64,000 nt of DNA, taken from positions 111,058 through 175,057 of the forward strand of contig NZ_VUOB01000002.1 of assembly GCF_008386585.1 (NCBI RefSeq), in the 5' to 3' direction. Numbering within the stretch: position 1 is the stretch's first letter; every line of letters starts with the position of its first letter. Made by a program: the position numbers and the translations under genes. Source of the stretch: Solihabitans fulvus. Lineage in GTDB: Bacteria; Actinomycetota; Actinomycetes; Mycobacteriales; Pseudonocardiaceae. Shown piece by piece: positions 1 to 8,409 of this stretch. The notes below the pieces were generated by a model. That model was not told the origin of the DNA. It saw only the letters and a program-made list of their open reading frames with translations, and did not search any database.

Positions 1-88
1 CGGAGACGATGCTGCCGTCGTGGTCGAACACGATGCAGCGCGACGAGGTGGTGCCCTGGTCGATCGCGGCGATGTACTGCTGGCTCAC
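1..88 (-). CDS. glpK: glycerol kinase, 5' end only
   Basis: Only the first 29 codons lie in the window; the gene runs off the left edge. The GTG start is followed by an N-terminal motif with AIDQGTTSSR, the phosphate-1 (ATP-binding) signature of FGGY-family glycerol kinases, which phosphorylate glycerol to glycerol-3-phosphate. A Shine-Dalgarno-like GGAGG run precedes the start. It sits 26 bp downstream of glpF on the same strand, so glpF-glpK is very likely one operon that takes up and traps glycerol. Confidence 0.9.
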   Translation of the reverse strand, partial: MSQQYIAAIDQGTTSSRCIVFDHDGSIVS

Positions 89-114
89 GGGATTCCTCCG
101 GTTCAGAAGAAGGC

Positions 115-825
115 TCAGAAGACGGCGATGTCGACGAGTCCGGCCAGCGCCCCGCCGATGAGCGGGCCGACGACCGGGATCCACGCGTAGCCCCAGTCGG
201 AGCCGCCCTTGCCGGGGATCGGCAGGATGGCGTGCGCGATGCGGGGGCCGAGGTCGCGGGCGGGGTTGATGGCGTAGCCGGTGGGGCCGCCGAGCGACAT
301 GCCGATGCCGACGACGAGCAGGGCCACGATCAGCACGCCGGTGCCGGACACGGCCAGCCCCTTGGTCTGCCCGGTGGCCAGGATGACGAAGACCAACACG
401 AAGGTGGCGATGATCTCGGTGAGCAGGTTCTGCGCGGTGTTGCGGATCTCGGGGCCGGTGGCGAACACGCCGAGCACCTCGTCCTTGTTGGCACGGAACT
501 GCCCGAGGTAGGCCAGCCAGCACAGCACCGCGCCGACGATCGCGCCGAGCAGCTGCGCGCTCAGGTAGAGCGGCACCTTGCTCCACTGGCCGGTCTGGAT
601 GGCGATGCCGATGGTGACGGCGGGGTTCAGGTGCGCGCCGGACAGCGGCGCGCTCGCGTACGCCCCGGCCAGTACGGCGAAGCCCCAGCCGAAGGTGATC
701 ACGGTCCAGCCGGCGTCCTTCGCCTTGGACTTGGCGAGCACCACGCCGGCGACCACGCCGTTGCCGAGGAGCAGCAACAACATGGTGCCGAGGAACTCAC
801 CGAAGAAGATGGTCTTGTCAGTCAT
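115..825 (-). CDS. glpF: glycerol uptake facilitator (aquaglyceroporin)
   Basis: Major intrinsic protein family, 236 residues from the ATG chosen here. A longer in-frame ORF reaches 894 but would run through the operator, and an AGAGG ribosome site stands before this ATG. Both half-helix motifs are present: NPA in [11 protein letters not shown] and NPARD in [13 protein letters not shown]. The Asp after the second NPA motif is typical of glycerol-conducting members rather than pure aquaporins. Six hydrophobic helices are evident. It precedes glpK and follows an IclR regulator on the same strand, the order of the Streptomyces gylR-gylCAB locus. A palindromic operator lies 26 bp upstream of the start. 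Confidence 0.93.
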   Translation of the reverse strand: MTDKTIFFGEFLGTMLLLLLGNGVVAGVVLAKSKAKDAGWTVITFGWGFAVLAGAYASAPLSGAHLNPAVTIGIAIQTGQWSKVPLYLSAQLLGAIVGAVLCWLAYLGQFRANKDEVLGVFATGPEIRNTAQNLLTEIIATFVLVFVILATGQTKGLAVSGTGVLIVALLVVGIGMSLGGPTGYAINPARDLGPRIAHAILPIPGKGGSDWGYAWIPVVGPLIGGALAGLVDIAVF

Positions 826-850
826 CCGCGCGCCTCTCATGCCGAATGGC

Positions 851-867
851 GTTCGACAATGTCGTAC
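851..867. promoter_or_regulatory. IclR/GylR operator in front of glpF
   Basis: The sequence GTTCGAC-AAT-GTCGTAC is an inverted repeat of 7-bp arms with one mismatch around a 3-bp spacer. It is almost identical to the perfect palindrome in front of gylR at 1738-1754. It lies 26 bp before the glpF start, where a repressor would block the promoter. Assignment to the adjacent IclR protein rests on the matching pair of sites flanking regulator and target. Confidence 0.7.
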
Positions 868-953
868 GCCGTGCGCGGAATTCTGTGCCGCCACTCACAC
901 CGTGTCAACCCTTCCGGAACCTCGTCTTCACCAGCGCGAAACACCCGCCTGCG

Positions 954-1715
954 CTACCAGGGGATGGCGCCGAGCTCCCGCGATATGGCCCTGGCCGCCT
1001 CGCGGACGTAGGACACCAGGTCGGTGCGGGGTTCGCCGGCCGAGTCGCACAGCCGCTCGACGGGGCCGGACACGCCAATCGCGCCCACGGTCACCGTCCT
1101 GCGGTCCCGGATCGGCGCGGCGAGCGAGACCTCGCCCTCGACCAGCTCCTCGAGGTCGGCCGCCCATCCTCGGCGGCGCACGTCCTCGAGGGCCTCGGCC
1201 AGGCGCTCCGGCTCGGTCACGGTCGCCTCGGTGAACCGGGCGAGCGGCTGCTCGCCAAGCTCGCCGACCGGATCGTTGGCGAGCAGCACCTTGCCAAGCG
1301 CGCTCGCGTGCGCCGGCAGCAGCGCGCCGACCTCCAGCACCTGGCTGCTGTTGTCCGGGCGGAACACGTGGTGCACCACCAGCACCTGACCCTCGTGCAG
1401 GGTGCCGATGCGCACGCTCTCCCTCGACCGGCCGGCCAGCGAGTCCGACCAGTTCAGCGCCCTGGTGCGCAGCTCGTTGCCGTCGAGGTAGCTGCTGCCG
1501 ATGTGGAACAGCGCAGGCCCGAGCTGGTACTTGCCGGTGTCGGGGGACTGCTCGACGAAGCCGACGTGCTGGAGCGTTCGCAGGATCCCGTGCACGGTGC
1601 CCTTGGGCAGGTCCAACGCGGTGGCCAACTCGCCGACACCCATCTTGCGGGCGCCGCTGGCGAGGAGCCGCAGCACCGCTGCCGCGCGCTCGATGGACTG
1701 GATCAATCCGGGCAC
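954..1715 (-). CDS. gylR: IclR-family glycerol regulon repressor (GylR-like)
   Basis: 253 residues. The N-terminal winged helix-turn-helix (about residues 1-75: SIERAAAVLRLLASG, then LPKGTVHGILRTL) is followed by an IclR effector-binding domain (about 85-250). The start is GTG. The gene is transcribed toward glpF-glpK and preceded by a perfect palindrome, which suggests autoregulation. In Streptomyces the IclR-type GylR represses the glycerol operon and responds to glycerol-3-phosphate. The same gene order and shared operators support the same job here; the inducer is inferred. Confidence 0.85.
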   Translation of the reverse strand: MPGLIQSIERAAAVLRLLASGARKMGVGELATALDLPKGTVHGILRTLQHVGFVEQSPDTGKYQLGPALFHIGSSYLDGNELRTRALNWSDSLAGRSRESVRIGTLHEGQVLVVHHVFRPDNSSQVLEVGALLPAHASALGKVLLANDPVGELGEQPLARFTEATVTEPERLAEALEDVRRRGWAADLEELVEGEVSLAAPIRDRRTVTVGAIGVSGPVERLCDSAGEPRTDLVSYVREAARAISRELGAIPW

Positions 1716-1737
1716 ACAGGCACTGTAGCCCTCGGCC

Positions 1738-1754
1738 GTTCGACTATGTCGAAC
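1738..1754. promoter_or_regulatory. perfect palindromic operator upstream of gylR
   Basis: GTTCGAC-TAT-GTCGAAC: perfect 7-bp inverted arms around a 3-bp spacer, 22 bp before the GTG start of the IclR regulator. The same motif with one changed base recurs in front of glpF (851-867). Together they define a two-site regulon, with autoregulation inferred from position. Confidence 0.75.
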
Positions 1755-1766
1755 GGTGTCGGTTTG

Positions 1767-2907
1767 CTACGCGTTCGGGCGATAGACCCGCAGCGCGCCC
1801 TCGCGGGCGGTGAACCGGAACCGGTTGCCCGCGCCGATCACCTCGCCGTCGGCGGCCAGCGCCACCGGCGGCCCGAGCACCTCGATGTCCAGCGCCGCGC
1901 GCTCCTGCTGCACGTAGGTGTGGCTGCGCAGCAGCGCGCCGGTCAGCGGCGCGAACCCCTTCGGCTCTTGACTTCCTCCTCGCCGTTGAACGACGAGGAT
2001 TCCTACCGCGCCTGGCGACGCGAGCTGCGCGCTGTCAGGTCACCTCGGCGGGTTCCCGCTTCACCGACCTGTGCCCGACTGCTCGGTCTTACCTGGTCTC
2101 CACGGGCGTTTCACGTCTCCGCAAGCCCTGCGGCGACAAGTCACGCTGTGTCCGTCGTGACGATTTCGAGGCTTCCGGAATCACCCTTCGCCCCGCACGT
2201 GCACAGGCTAACACGATCGATTCAGGGCACTGGTCGAGCCCTGGCGGCCCTCCCGGTCGGCCGCCTCCGGCACGCCGACGTCTCTGGCGAAGTGGTTCAG
2301 CGTCCCGGTCGGCAGCACCAGCAACGGCAGGTTGTGCCGCGACCGTCCCGTCGCCGCCGGCCACGCCGAGCGCCCGCACCCATGGGTCCGCGACGGCGTC
2401 CGTCAACTGCCGCACCAGGTCGACGCCCACCTCGGGCTCCAGGATCCGCGCAGCCGGCCAGAGCCGCGCGAACTCCGCGCACGGATCGTGGTCGCCTGCG
2501 CCCGAGTCGGGGTTGACCAGCAGCACCAGGCCCGCGCCGGTCGGCGATCTCGACGCCGTGTTCGCAGACGCGGGTGAGGACGTCGGCGGCGTTCGCAGCC
2601 CGCGCGCACCGGCCATCAGTTCGGCGGCCGGGCGGCGGCGCGGAAACAGGCGCTTGGCGACCAGGCTCGCCGAGGTGCTCGCGATCGCGATGGCGGCGAT
2701 CCCCCTGAGCCCCGCGCGCCGCTGCTGGCCCTTCCGCATGGCCAACAGGGCGGCGACGGCGAACCACAGCCCGCTCCTGTTCGCCGAATGCGACAGCGAC
2801 TTCAGACCCTGGTCCGCCGCGCTGCGCGGCAGCGCCGCGGATCGCCTGACCAGGGCCTGATCGGCTTCGTTGACGCTCGCAAGAGACCTGCGCACACGCC
2901 TGAACAC
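1767..2907 (-). pseudogene. decayed PAP2-phosphatase/diacylglycerol-kinase fusion gene
   Basis: Read on the minus strand, the 5' part encodes the start of a type-2 phosphatidic acid phosphatase domain with the K-x6-RP motif (KRLFPRRRP). The following PSGH motif is absent: the sequence jumps from RTPPTSS into a lipid-kinase domain (LVLLVNPDSGAG, then GGDGTV). After a frame change the kinase continues (LPLLVLPTGTLNHFARDVG) until about 2250, where the IS-like segment lies. The kinase C-terminus resumes at about 1966 and ends with a TAG at 1767. The middle of the kinase, roughly 150 residues, is missing. Intact PAP2-DAGK fusions are common actinobacterial membrane enzymes of lipid or undecaprenol metabolism. 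Internal deletions, a frameshift and an insertion make this copy non-functional. Confidence 0.72.
1966..2225 (-). mobile_element. IS200/IS605-type element remnant (end with hairpin, no transposase)
   Basis: About 250 bp lies between two pieces of the broken lipid-kinase gene. On the minus strand it ends with GGAATCCTCGTCG-TTCAA followed by a hairpin (arms 1978-1987 and 1989-1998, one mismatch) and then GGAAGTCAAG. Hairpin-then-TCAA ends of this kind are typical right ends of tnpB-carrying IS200/IS605 elements. The upstream part translates to an Arg-rich tail (LSPQGLRRRETPVETR) resembling TnpB C-termini, the region where omega-RNA is normally encoded. No tnpA or tnpB gene remains. The left boundary near 2215-2225 is a guess. 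Confidence 0.5.
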
Positions 2908-2998
2908 CCCTCCGACCGTAGCCGGACGGTGGCCGACACGCCGTTCGACCCCCGAACGGCTCACTGATCGACACGCCATGAGCGCCTACTGTTGAGGG

Positions 2999-4357
2999 AT
3001 GCAGCGGCGGATCTTCGGCATTGAGACCGAGTTCGGGGTGACCTGCACCTTCCATGGGCAGCGCAGGCTGTCACCTGACGAGGTGGCGCGGTACTTGTTC
3101 CGCCGGGTGGTCTCCTGGGGGCGGTCGTCCAACGTGTTCCTGCGCAATGGCTCCCGGCTGTACCTGGACGTCGGTTCGCATCCGGAGTACGCGACGGCCG
3201 AGTGCGACGACCTGGCGCAGCTGGTCACCCACGACAAGGCGGGTGAGCGCATCCTCGAGGACCTGCTGGTCGACGCCGAGCGTCGGCTGGCCGACGAGGG
3301 CATCGGCGGCGACATCTTCCTGTTCAAGAACAACACCGACTCGGCGGGCAACTCCTACGGCTGTCACGAGAACTACCTGGTCGCGCGGGCCGGCGAGTTC
3401 TCCAGGATCGCCGACGTGTTGCTGCCGTTCCTGGTGACCCGCCAGCTCATCTGCGGGGCCGGCAAGGTCCTCCAGACCCCGCGCGGGGCCGTGTACTGCC
3501 TGTCGCAGCGCGCCGAGCACATCTGGGAGGGCGTCTCCAGCGCCACCACCAGGTCGCGGCCGATCATCAACACCAGGGACGAGCCGCACGCGGACGCCGA
3601 GCGGTACCGGCGTCTGCACGTCATCGTAGGCGACTCGAACATGTCCGAGGTGACGACGCTGCTCAAGGTGGGCAGCGCGAACCTCGTGCTGGAGATGATC
3701 GAGCAGGGCGTCCAGTTCCGCGACTTCAGCCTGGACAACCCGATCAGGGCGATCAGGGAGATCAGCCACGACCTGACCGGCAGGCGGACGGTCCGGCTGG
3801 CCGGCGGCAAGGAGGCCTCCGCGCTGGACATCCAGCGCGAGTACTTCGAACGCGCCGTCGAGCACGTCGAGCGGCGGTCGCCCGATCCCGTCGCCCAGCG
3901 CGTCATCGAGCTGTGGGGCCGGACCCTCGACGCGATCGAGGCAGGCGACCGGTCCAAGATCGATCGTGAGATCGACTGGGCGATCAAGCACCGGTTGGTC
4001 GAGCGGTACCAGGAGAAGCACGGGCTGGAGCTGTCCAGCCCGCGCATCGCCCAGCTTGACCTCGCCTACCACGACATCCGCAGGGGCCGGGGCATCTTCG
4101 ACCTGTTGCAGCGCAAGGGACAGGTCGAGCGGGTGACCGACGACGGCGAGATCGAGGCCGCGAAGGACACCCCGCCGCAGACCACCAGGGCCAAGCTGCG
4201 CGGCGACTTCATCGCCGCGGCGCAGGCCGCCGGCCGCGACTTCACCGTCGACTGGGTGCACCTCAAGCTGAACGACCAGGCGCAGCGGACCGTGCTGTGC
4301 AAGGACCCGTTCCGCGCAGTGGACGAGCGCGTGGAACGGCTGATCTCCTCGCTGTAG
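2999..4357 (+). CDS. pafA: Pup-protein ligase PafA (proteasome accessory factor A)
   Basis: 452 residues, the normal length. PafA activates the C-terminal glutamate of the prokaryotic ubiquitin-like protein Pup with ATP and joins it to substrate lysines, marking proteins for the mycobacterial-type proteasome. The ATP/Mg-binding start [13 protein letters not shown], the catalytic Asp in [15 protein letters not shown] (Asp57) and the [16 protein letters not shown] block are all intact, as is the C-terminal domain ending VERLISSL. The ATG is preceded by GAGGG. In most actinobacteria pafA is followed closely by pafBC; here about 5.3 kb of unrelated genes intervene. dop, pup and prcBA are not in the window. 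Confidence 0.97.
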   Translation: MQRRIFGIETEFGVTCTFHGQRRLSPDEVARYLFRRVVSWGRSSNVFLRNGSRLYLDVGSHPEYATAECDDLAQLVTHDKAGERILEDLLVDAERRLADEGIGGDIFLFKNNTDSAGNSYGCHENYLVARAGEFSRIADVLLPFLVTRQLICGAGKVLQTPRGAVYCLSQRAEHIWEGVSSATTRSRPIINTRDEPHADAERYRRLHVIVGDSNMSEVTTLLKVGSANLVLEMIEQGVQFRDFSLDNPIRAIREISHDLTGRRTVRLAGGKEASALDIQREYFERAVEHVERRSPDPVAQRVIELWGRTLDAIEAGDRSKIDREIDWAIKHRLVERYQEKHGLELSSPRIAQLDLAYHDIRRGRGIFDLLQRKGQVERVTDDGEIEAAKDTPPQTTRAKLRGDFIAAAQAAGRDFTVDWVHLKLNDQAQRTVLCKDPFRAVDERVERLISSL

Positions 4358-4366
4358 CGGCAGGAC

Positions 4367-4402
4367 GGCGGAAACTCGCGTTCACCGACGCGGGTTTCCG
4401 CC
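4367..4402 (+). terminator. intrinsic terminator after pafA
   Basis: A 14-bp inverted repeat (GGCGGAAACTCGCG and CGCGGGTTTCCGCC, one mismatch, 8-nt loop) begins 10 bp after the pafA stop and lies before the convergent Uma2 gene. It can act for both genes. No long T-run follows, as is usual in high-GC actinomycetes. Confidence 0.75.
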
Positions 4403-4426
4403 GTTTCCGTGAGTTCTTCGGTGTTT

Positions 4427-5011
4427 CTACGGCATTTGGCGCTTGCGGCGGGGGCCGGTGAGCGTGTCGAGATCGATGGTCAGCTCGAACGGCTCGGTCG
4501 TCTCGTAGGTGCCAGTGAACCGGCCAAGCAGGCTGTATCTGCCGGTCCTGTGGTCCAGGGCGTGCACGGTGACGCCGGGGCCGTCCTCGGACAGCACGTC
4601 TACTACCCAGTAGTACGGGATACCGTTGGCTGCGTACTCAGCCGCTTTGGTGCCGTAGTCGCGCGCCCAGGACTCGCCGGGAGACACGACTTCGATAGCC
4701 AGCCGGGCGTCCTCGGCGTGGAATCGCCCCGCGTCGGTCTTGTCGGCGGGAAGCACGACGACGTCGGGAATCCGGCGCGGACTGACCCCGCTGAACTCGC
4801 CCTCGAACTCCTGAACTGCTTCCCAGTCCTCGGGGAGTTGGTCGTTGAGCAGTCCGGTCAGGCGTTGGGTAGCCAGGAGATGTGGGCCACTGGGGCGGTT
4901 CATGACGAGCAGCAGTCCATCCTCGATCTCGTAGCGGTGGCTGTTGTCCTCGGGCAGCGCGTCGAACTGCTCGACGGTGATGGGGTCACCGCTGTGGCCG
5001 GGAGCGCTCAC
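4427..5011 (-). CDS. Uma2-family restriction-endonuclease-like protein
   Basis: 194 residues from the GTG at 5011, which has a strong GGGAGGA site nine bases upstream; the longer upstream ORF has no support. The protein has the DUF820/Uma2 pattern: an early YEIEDGLLLVMNRPSGPH segment, then PDVVVLP (PD motif), LAIEVVSPGES (ExV/ExK-like) and GIPYYWVVD. The family has a PD-(D/E)xK nuclease fold, is abundant in cyanobacteria and actinomycetes, and has no settled physiological role. It is convergent with pafA and divergent from the oxidoreductase at 5160. Confidence 0.8.
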   Translation of the reverse strand: MSAPGHSGDPITVEQFDALPEDNSHRYEIEDGLLLVMNRPSGPHLLATQRLTGLLNDQLPEDWEAVQEFEGEFSGVSPRRIPDVVVLPADKTDAGRFHAEDARLAIEVVSPGESWARDYGTKAAEYAANGIPYYWVVDVLSEDGPGVTVHALDHRTGRYSLLGRFTGTYETTEPFELTIDLDTLTGPRRKRQMP

Positions 5012-5159
5012 GGCGTGGATCCTCCCTAGGCACGCGAGGTGGCGAACAGGACGTATTCGCAGCTTAGCTGGATGTGGCCTGGATGATGGAGTGACCCGGG
5101 CAGTGCTGCTGGGGCTCCTGTGGTTGAGTCGGGGGAGTTCCCGTCCAGCAGGAGGAGCT

Positions 5160-6104
5160 ATGCGCGCGGTGGCCGTCACCGGCTTCGGAAGCACACCCCG
5201 GCTCATGGAGCTGCCACGGCCCGAGCCGGGGCTCGGCGAGGTCCTGGTCCGGCTGCACGCCGCCGGCGTCAACCCGTTCGACTGGAAGGTCGTCGACGGG
5301 ATCCTCAAGGACGTCGTCCCGCACGGCTTCCCGTTGGTGGTGGGGATGGACGGCGCGGGCGAGGTGATCGAGGTCGGTAGGGGGATCACCCGCTTCCAGC
5401 CGGGCGACGCCGTCTACGGCCAGTTCATGCGGCTGCCGCAGGGCGGCGGTTCCTACGCGGAATTCGCCGTCGCCGACGAGTCCGCCATCGCGCTGGCGCC
5501 GCGCAGCGTCGGACCCGCCGAGGCCGCCGCGATCCCCACCGCGGGGATGACCGCGGCCAACGTCCTCGCCGCGACCGGGGTCGTGGACGGCGTGCGGGTG
5601 CTGATCGTCGGCGCGACCGGGGGAGTCGGCACGTTTGCCACCCAGTTGGCCGCAGGCCGGGGCGCGCACGTCATCGTCACGGCCCGAGCCGCCAGCGCCG
5701 AGCTGATGCGCGGGTTCGGCGCGCGGGAGGTCGTCGACCACACCACGGGATCGGTCGCCGACCAGGTGCGCGCGGCCCACCCCGACGGCGTCGACGTGCT
5801 GATCGACCTGGTCAGCGACCGGGCCGCGCTGACGGAGCTGGCCGGCGTGGTGCGCGACGGCGGCACCGTCGCGAGCACCATCGGCGCCGCCGACGTCGAG
5901 GCGCTGACGGCGAAGGGCCTGCGCGCCAGCAACTTCCAGAACACCTCCTCGGCCGCGCTGCTGGACGCGCTCGCCGTACAGGTCGACTCCGGGCTGCTCA
6001 CGGCGCCGATCGGCCGCGAGGTGTCGCTGGACGAGGCGCCGGCCGCGCTGGCGGACAGCCGAACCGGCCGCGCCGCGGGCAAGACAGTGATCCTGCTGGG
6101 TTGA
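5160..6104 (+). CDS. zinc-less MDR oxidoreductase (quinone-reductase-like)
   Basis: 314 residues from an ATG behind a perfect AGGAGGAG site. The GroES-like fold (residues 1-120, with HAAGVNPFDWKVVDG) is followed by a Rossmann domain with the NAD(P)H motif VGATGGVGTFATQLA. The Cys/His ligands of catalytic and structural zinc are missing, which places it with quinone oxidoreductases and zeta-crystallins that reduce enones or quinones with NADPH. The substrate is unknown. Its last codons and stop are repeated several times downstream (6088-6290). Confidence 0.85.
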   Translation: MRAVAVTGFGSTPRLMELPRPEPGLGEVLVRLHAAGVNPFDWKVVDGILKDVVPHGFPLVVGMDGAGEVIEVGRGITRFQPGDAVYGQFMRLPQGGGSYAEFAVADESAIALAPRSVGPAEAAAIPTAGMTAANVLAATGVVDGVRVLIVGATGGVGTFATQLAAGRGAHVIVTARAASAELMRGFGAREVVDHTTGSVADQVRAAHPDGVDVLIDLVSDRAALTELAGVVRDGGTVASTIGAADVEALTAKGLRASNFQNTSSAALLDALAVQVDSGLLTAPIGREVSLDEAPAALADSRTGRAAGKTVILLG

Positions 6105-6290
6105 GGGCGGTGCGGTTGCGTTGCCGGTGACACGGCTGGGGTGACCGCGATCCGGCGTGGCTGAGGGCGGTGCGGCTGGGCTGGCCGCGATCCTGCCGGG
6201 CTGAGAGCCGTGCGGCTGGGCTGGCCGCGCGATCCTGCCGGGCTGACGGCGATGCTGCTGGGCTGACGGCGATGCTGCTGGGCTGACAGC
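6088..6290 (+). repeat. degenerate tandem repeat seeded from a gene 3' end
   Basis: The final codons plus stop of the oxidoreductase (GATCCTGCTGGGTTGA) recur about six times as GATCCTGCCGGGCTGA-like units. Early copies are spaced about 40 bp apart within a longer repeat containing GTGCGGCTGGGCTGGCCGCG. The last ones are nearly exact 20-bp tandem copies. Each unit carries an in-unit TGA. No gene lies in this stretch, which fills the gap to the secreted protein at 6390. Confidence 0.75.
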
Positions 6291-6389
6291 GCGTTCCGAG
6301 CGTTGGCGCAACCTCCGGACGGGGGCAGACACGCGGCCGCGAGTGCGGCAGCATGATCGCGATCTGCCGGGTCGTCGAGAGGTGGTCCC

Positions 6390-7451
6390 ATGCGGGCGCT
6401 CGTCCGGATGTTCGCGTTGGCCGGTGTCGTCGTGTCCCTGTTGCTGCCAGCCGTCGCGCAGGCGGCGCCGTGCCCGACCCCGTCGTGGCGGCTCACCCTG
6501 ACGGGAGTGGACGCGCGGCTGCGCGGGCTGTCGGCCGTCGACGACGAGGTGGCCTGGGCGAGTGGCAGCAAGGGCACCGTGCTGCGGACCGTCGACGGCG
6601 GCCGGACCTGGCGGCAGGTGGCTCCGCCGAACACCGGCGCCCTGGACTTCCGGGACATCCAGGCGTTCGACGAGGACCGCGCGGTGGTGCTGTCCATCGG
6701 CCCCGGCGCCTCCTCCGGGATCTACCGCACGGAGGACGGCGGCGCGCACTGGTCGCAGACCTTCGGCAACACCGATCCCAACGCCTTCTACGACTGCATC
6801 GCGTTCTTCGACACGCGCAGGGGCCTGGCGCTGAGCGATCCCGTGGACGGCAAGTTCCGCCTGGTGTCCACTGTGGACGGTGGGCGCAGTTGGCGGCCGG
6901 TGCCGACCGAGGGCATGCCGGCCGCGCTGCCCGGCGAGGGCGCGTTCGCCGCGAGCGGCCAGTGCCTCAGCACCGCGGGCGGCCACGACGCCTGGATCGG
7001 CACCGGCGGCGGGGCCACCGCGCGGGTGCTGCACTCCGCCGACGGCGGCCGGCACTGGGAAGCCTCGGCGACCCCGCTGCCGAGCAGCCAGTCGTCCGGC
7101 GTGTTCGCCGTCGCCTTCCGGGATGCGCGGCACGGCCTGGCGATCGGCGGCGACTTCGCGAATCCCGGCTCGCCGACTCCGGCCCTCGCCGTGAGCGCGG
7201 ACCGGGGACGCACCTGGCAGGGCACCCCGCAGGCTCCACGGGGCTACCGGTCGGGCGTGGCGTGGTCGGGTCGTCGGTCGGTGGTCGCGGTCGGCCCGAC
7301 CGGCAGCGACCTGAGCACCGACGGCGGCGCGCACTGGACGCAGTTCGACTCCGGCAGCTTCGACACCGTGAGCTGCACCGAGGACGGCGACTGCTGGGCG
7401 GCAGGAGAGAAGGGCCGCGTCGCCCGCCTGATCGAGCCGGACCGCGACTAG
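6390..7451 (+). CDS. secreted Asp-box (BNR/YCF48-like) beta-propeller protein
   Basis: 353 residues with a clear Sec signal peptide (hydrophobic core, cleavage after AQA near residue 25). The mature part holds repeated Asp-boxes of the S/T-x-D-G-G-x-x-W type: TVDGGRTWRQV, TEDGGAHWSQ, TVDGGRSWRPV, SADGGRHWEA, SADRGRTWQG and STDGGAHWTQ. These form the turns of a propeller as in sialidase-like, Ycf48 and photosystem-assembly folds. Paired cysteines suggest disulfides outside the cell. No sialidase active site (Arg triad, FRIP) is seen, so an enzymatic role is unlikely to be sialidase. The partner is unknown. Confidence 0.8.
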   Translation: MRALVRMFALAGVVVSLLLPAVAQAAPCPTPSWRLTLTGVDARLRGLSAVDDEVAWASGSKGTVLRTVDGGRTWRQVAPPNTGALDFRDIQAFDEDRAVVLSIGPGASSGIYRTEDGGAHWSQTFGNTDPNAFYDCIAFFDTRRGLALSDPVDGKFRLVSTVDGGRSWRPVPTEGMPAALPGEGAFAASGQCLSTAGGHDAWIGTGGGATARVLHSADGGRHWEASATPLPSSQSSGVFAVAFRDARHGLAIGGDFANPGSPTPALAVSADRGRTWQGTPQAPRGYRSGVAWSGRRSVVAVGPTGSDLSTDGGAHWTQFDSGSFDTVSCTEDGDCWAAGEKGRVARLIEPDRD

Positions 7452-7525
7452 CGTCCTTCGCGACGAATCGCCGGTGCGCCAACGAATCGGGCCCGTCGCG
7501 GTGCTGACCCGCGTGCGGCCTCGGG

Positions 7526-7978
7526 CTAACGGGCGGTAGGCAGTCCGTGCGCCTCGGCCAGTCGCGCCAGCGCCGCGCCGAAGGCGGCGGTGCCCGCCGG
7601 GTCGAGCGCGCCGAGCAGGTCCGTGTCGAGCTCGCGGGCCAGCCGGACGGCCCTGCGCTGGAGGTCGCGTCCCTGCGCGGTCAGTTCGATCAGCTGGCGC
7701 CGCCGGTCCACGGTGTCGCGGACCCTGCGCACCGCGTCCAACGCCTCCAGCTCGTCGAGCATGTCAACCACCACGCTCGGGGTGACGCCGAGGCCTCGGG
7801 ACAGGTCGAGCTGCGCGAGCGGGGCGTCGGCGAGCAGTTCCAGCACTCCGCAGTGGCGGGGGCGCAAGCCCAGCGGCACGAGTGCCTCGGCGAACCGCGC
7901 GGTGGTCGCCTGGCCGAGCTTGCCAAGCAGGAACACCACGGTTTCGGTCACTGACTCTTGCCTCGCCATGGCTGTCAC
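7526..7978 (-). CDS. MarR-family transcriptional regulator
   Basis: 150 residues (or 147 from the internal ATG at 7969; no ribosome site decides it). Winged helix core: LRPRHCGVLELLADAPLAQLDLSRGLGVTPSVVVDMLDELE, then the wing RVRDTVDRRRQLIELT, with helical dimerisation ends. MarR proteins bind palindromes as dimers and are released by small ligands or oxidation. It is divergent from a small membrane protein with a perfect palindrome between and across their starts (7990-8016), so it probably represses both. Confidence 0.88.
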   Translation of the reverse strand: MTAMARQESVTETVVFLLGKLGQATTARFAEALVPLGLRPRHCGVLELLADAPLAQLDLSRGLGVTPSVVVDMLDELEALDAVRRVRDTVDRRRQLIELTAQGRDLQRRAVRLARELDTDLLGALDPAGTAAFGAALARLAEAHGLPTAR

Positions 7979-7989
7979 GTTAGCGTACC

Positions 7990-8016
7990 CATATGATTCG
8001 GCAACCGAATGATATG
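7990..8016. promoter_or_regulatory. MarR-type operator palindrome
   Basis: The core ATTCGG-CAA-CCGAAT is a perfect inverted repeat, extended by CATATG and GATATG flanks to 27 bp with few mismatches. It lies 12 bp before the marR start and overlaps the first possible ATG of the divergent membrane-protein gene. Binding of the adjacent MarR dimer is inferred from position and symmetry. Confidence 0.75.
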
Positions 8017-8028
8017 GCTCCCGACCGG

Positions 8029-8409
8029 ATGAGTCGGAACGTTGCGATCGGCACGGTGCTCGCCACCGTTCTCGGCTCCGGGTACTTCGCGGTGGGCGGC
8101 CTGCTCGCGCCCGGCACGCTGGTGCCGGGCGGGGACACGCCGGCCGCCCGCACCTTCGCCGCGTACGTGGCCGCGCGCAGCGCGATCCTGCTCGGCGCCG
8201 CCCTGTGGCTCGTCCTGCGGCGCTCCTGGCACGACTTGCGGCTGTTGCTCGTGCTCAACGGGAGCGTGCAGGTGCTCGACGCGGTGATCGGTGTGGCCAA
8301 ACATCAGGCCCCGCAGGCGATCGGGCCCGTCGTGTTCGCCGCGGCGTTGTTCGGCGCAGCGGCACTGCTCGGTCGCGGCGCGTCACCGTCGAGAGAATCT
8401 GCTGCCTGA
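8029..8409 (+). CDS. small four-helix membrane protein (DUF4267-like)
   Basis: 126 residues from the ATG at 8029. A longer frame from the ATG at 7993 is possible, but those codons are the operator itself. There are four hydrophobic segments (around VAIGTVLATVLGSGYFAVGGLLAP, FAAYVAARSAILLGAALWLVL, LRLLLVLNGSVQVLDAVIGV and QAIGPVVFAAALFGAAALLG), as in the DUF4267 family of unknown function. It is divergent from and probably controlled by the MarR regulator. It may be an integral membrane protein linked to drug or stress response, but nothing in the sequence gives a mechanism. Confidence 0.7.
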   Translation: MSRNVAIGTVLATVLGSGYFAVGGLLAPGTLVPGGDTPAARTFAAYVAARSAILLGAALWLVLRRSWHDLRLLLVLNGSVQVLDAVIGVAKHQAPQAIGPVVFAAALFGAAALLGRGASPSRESAA

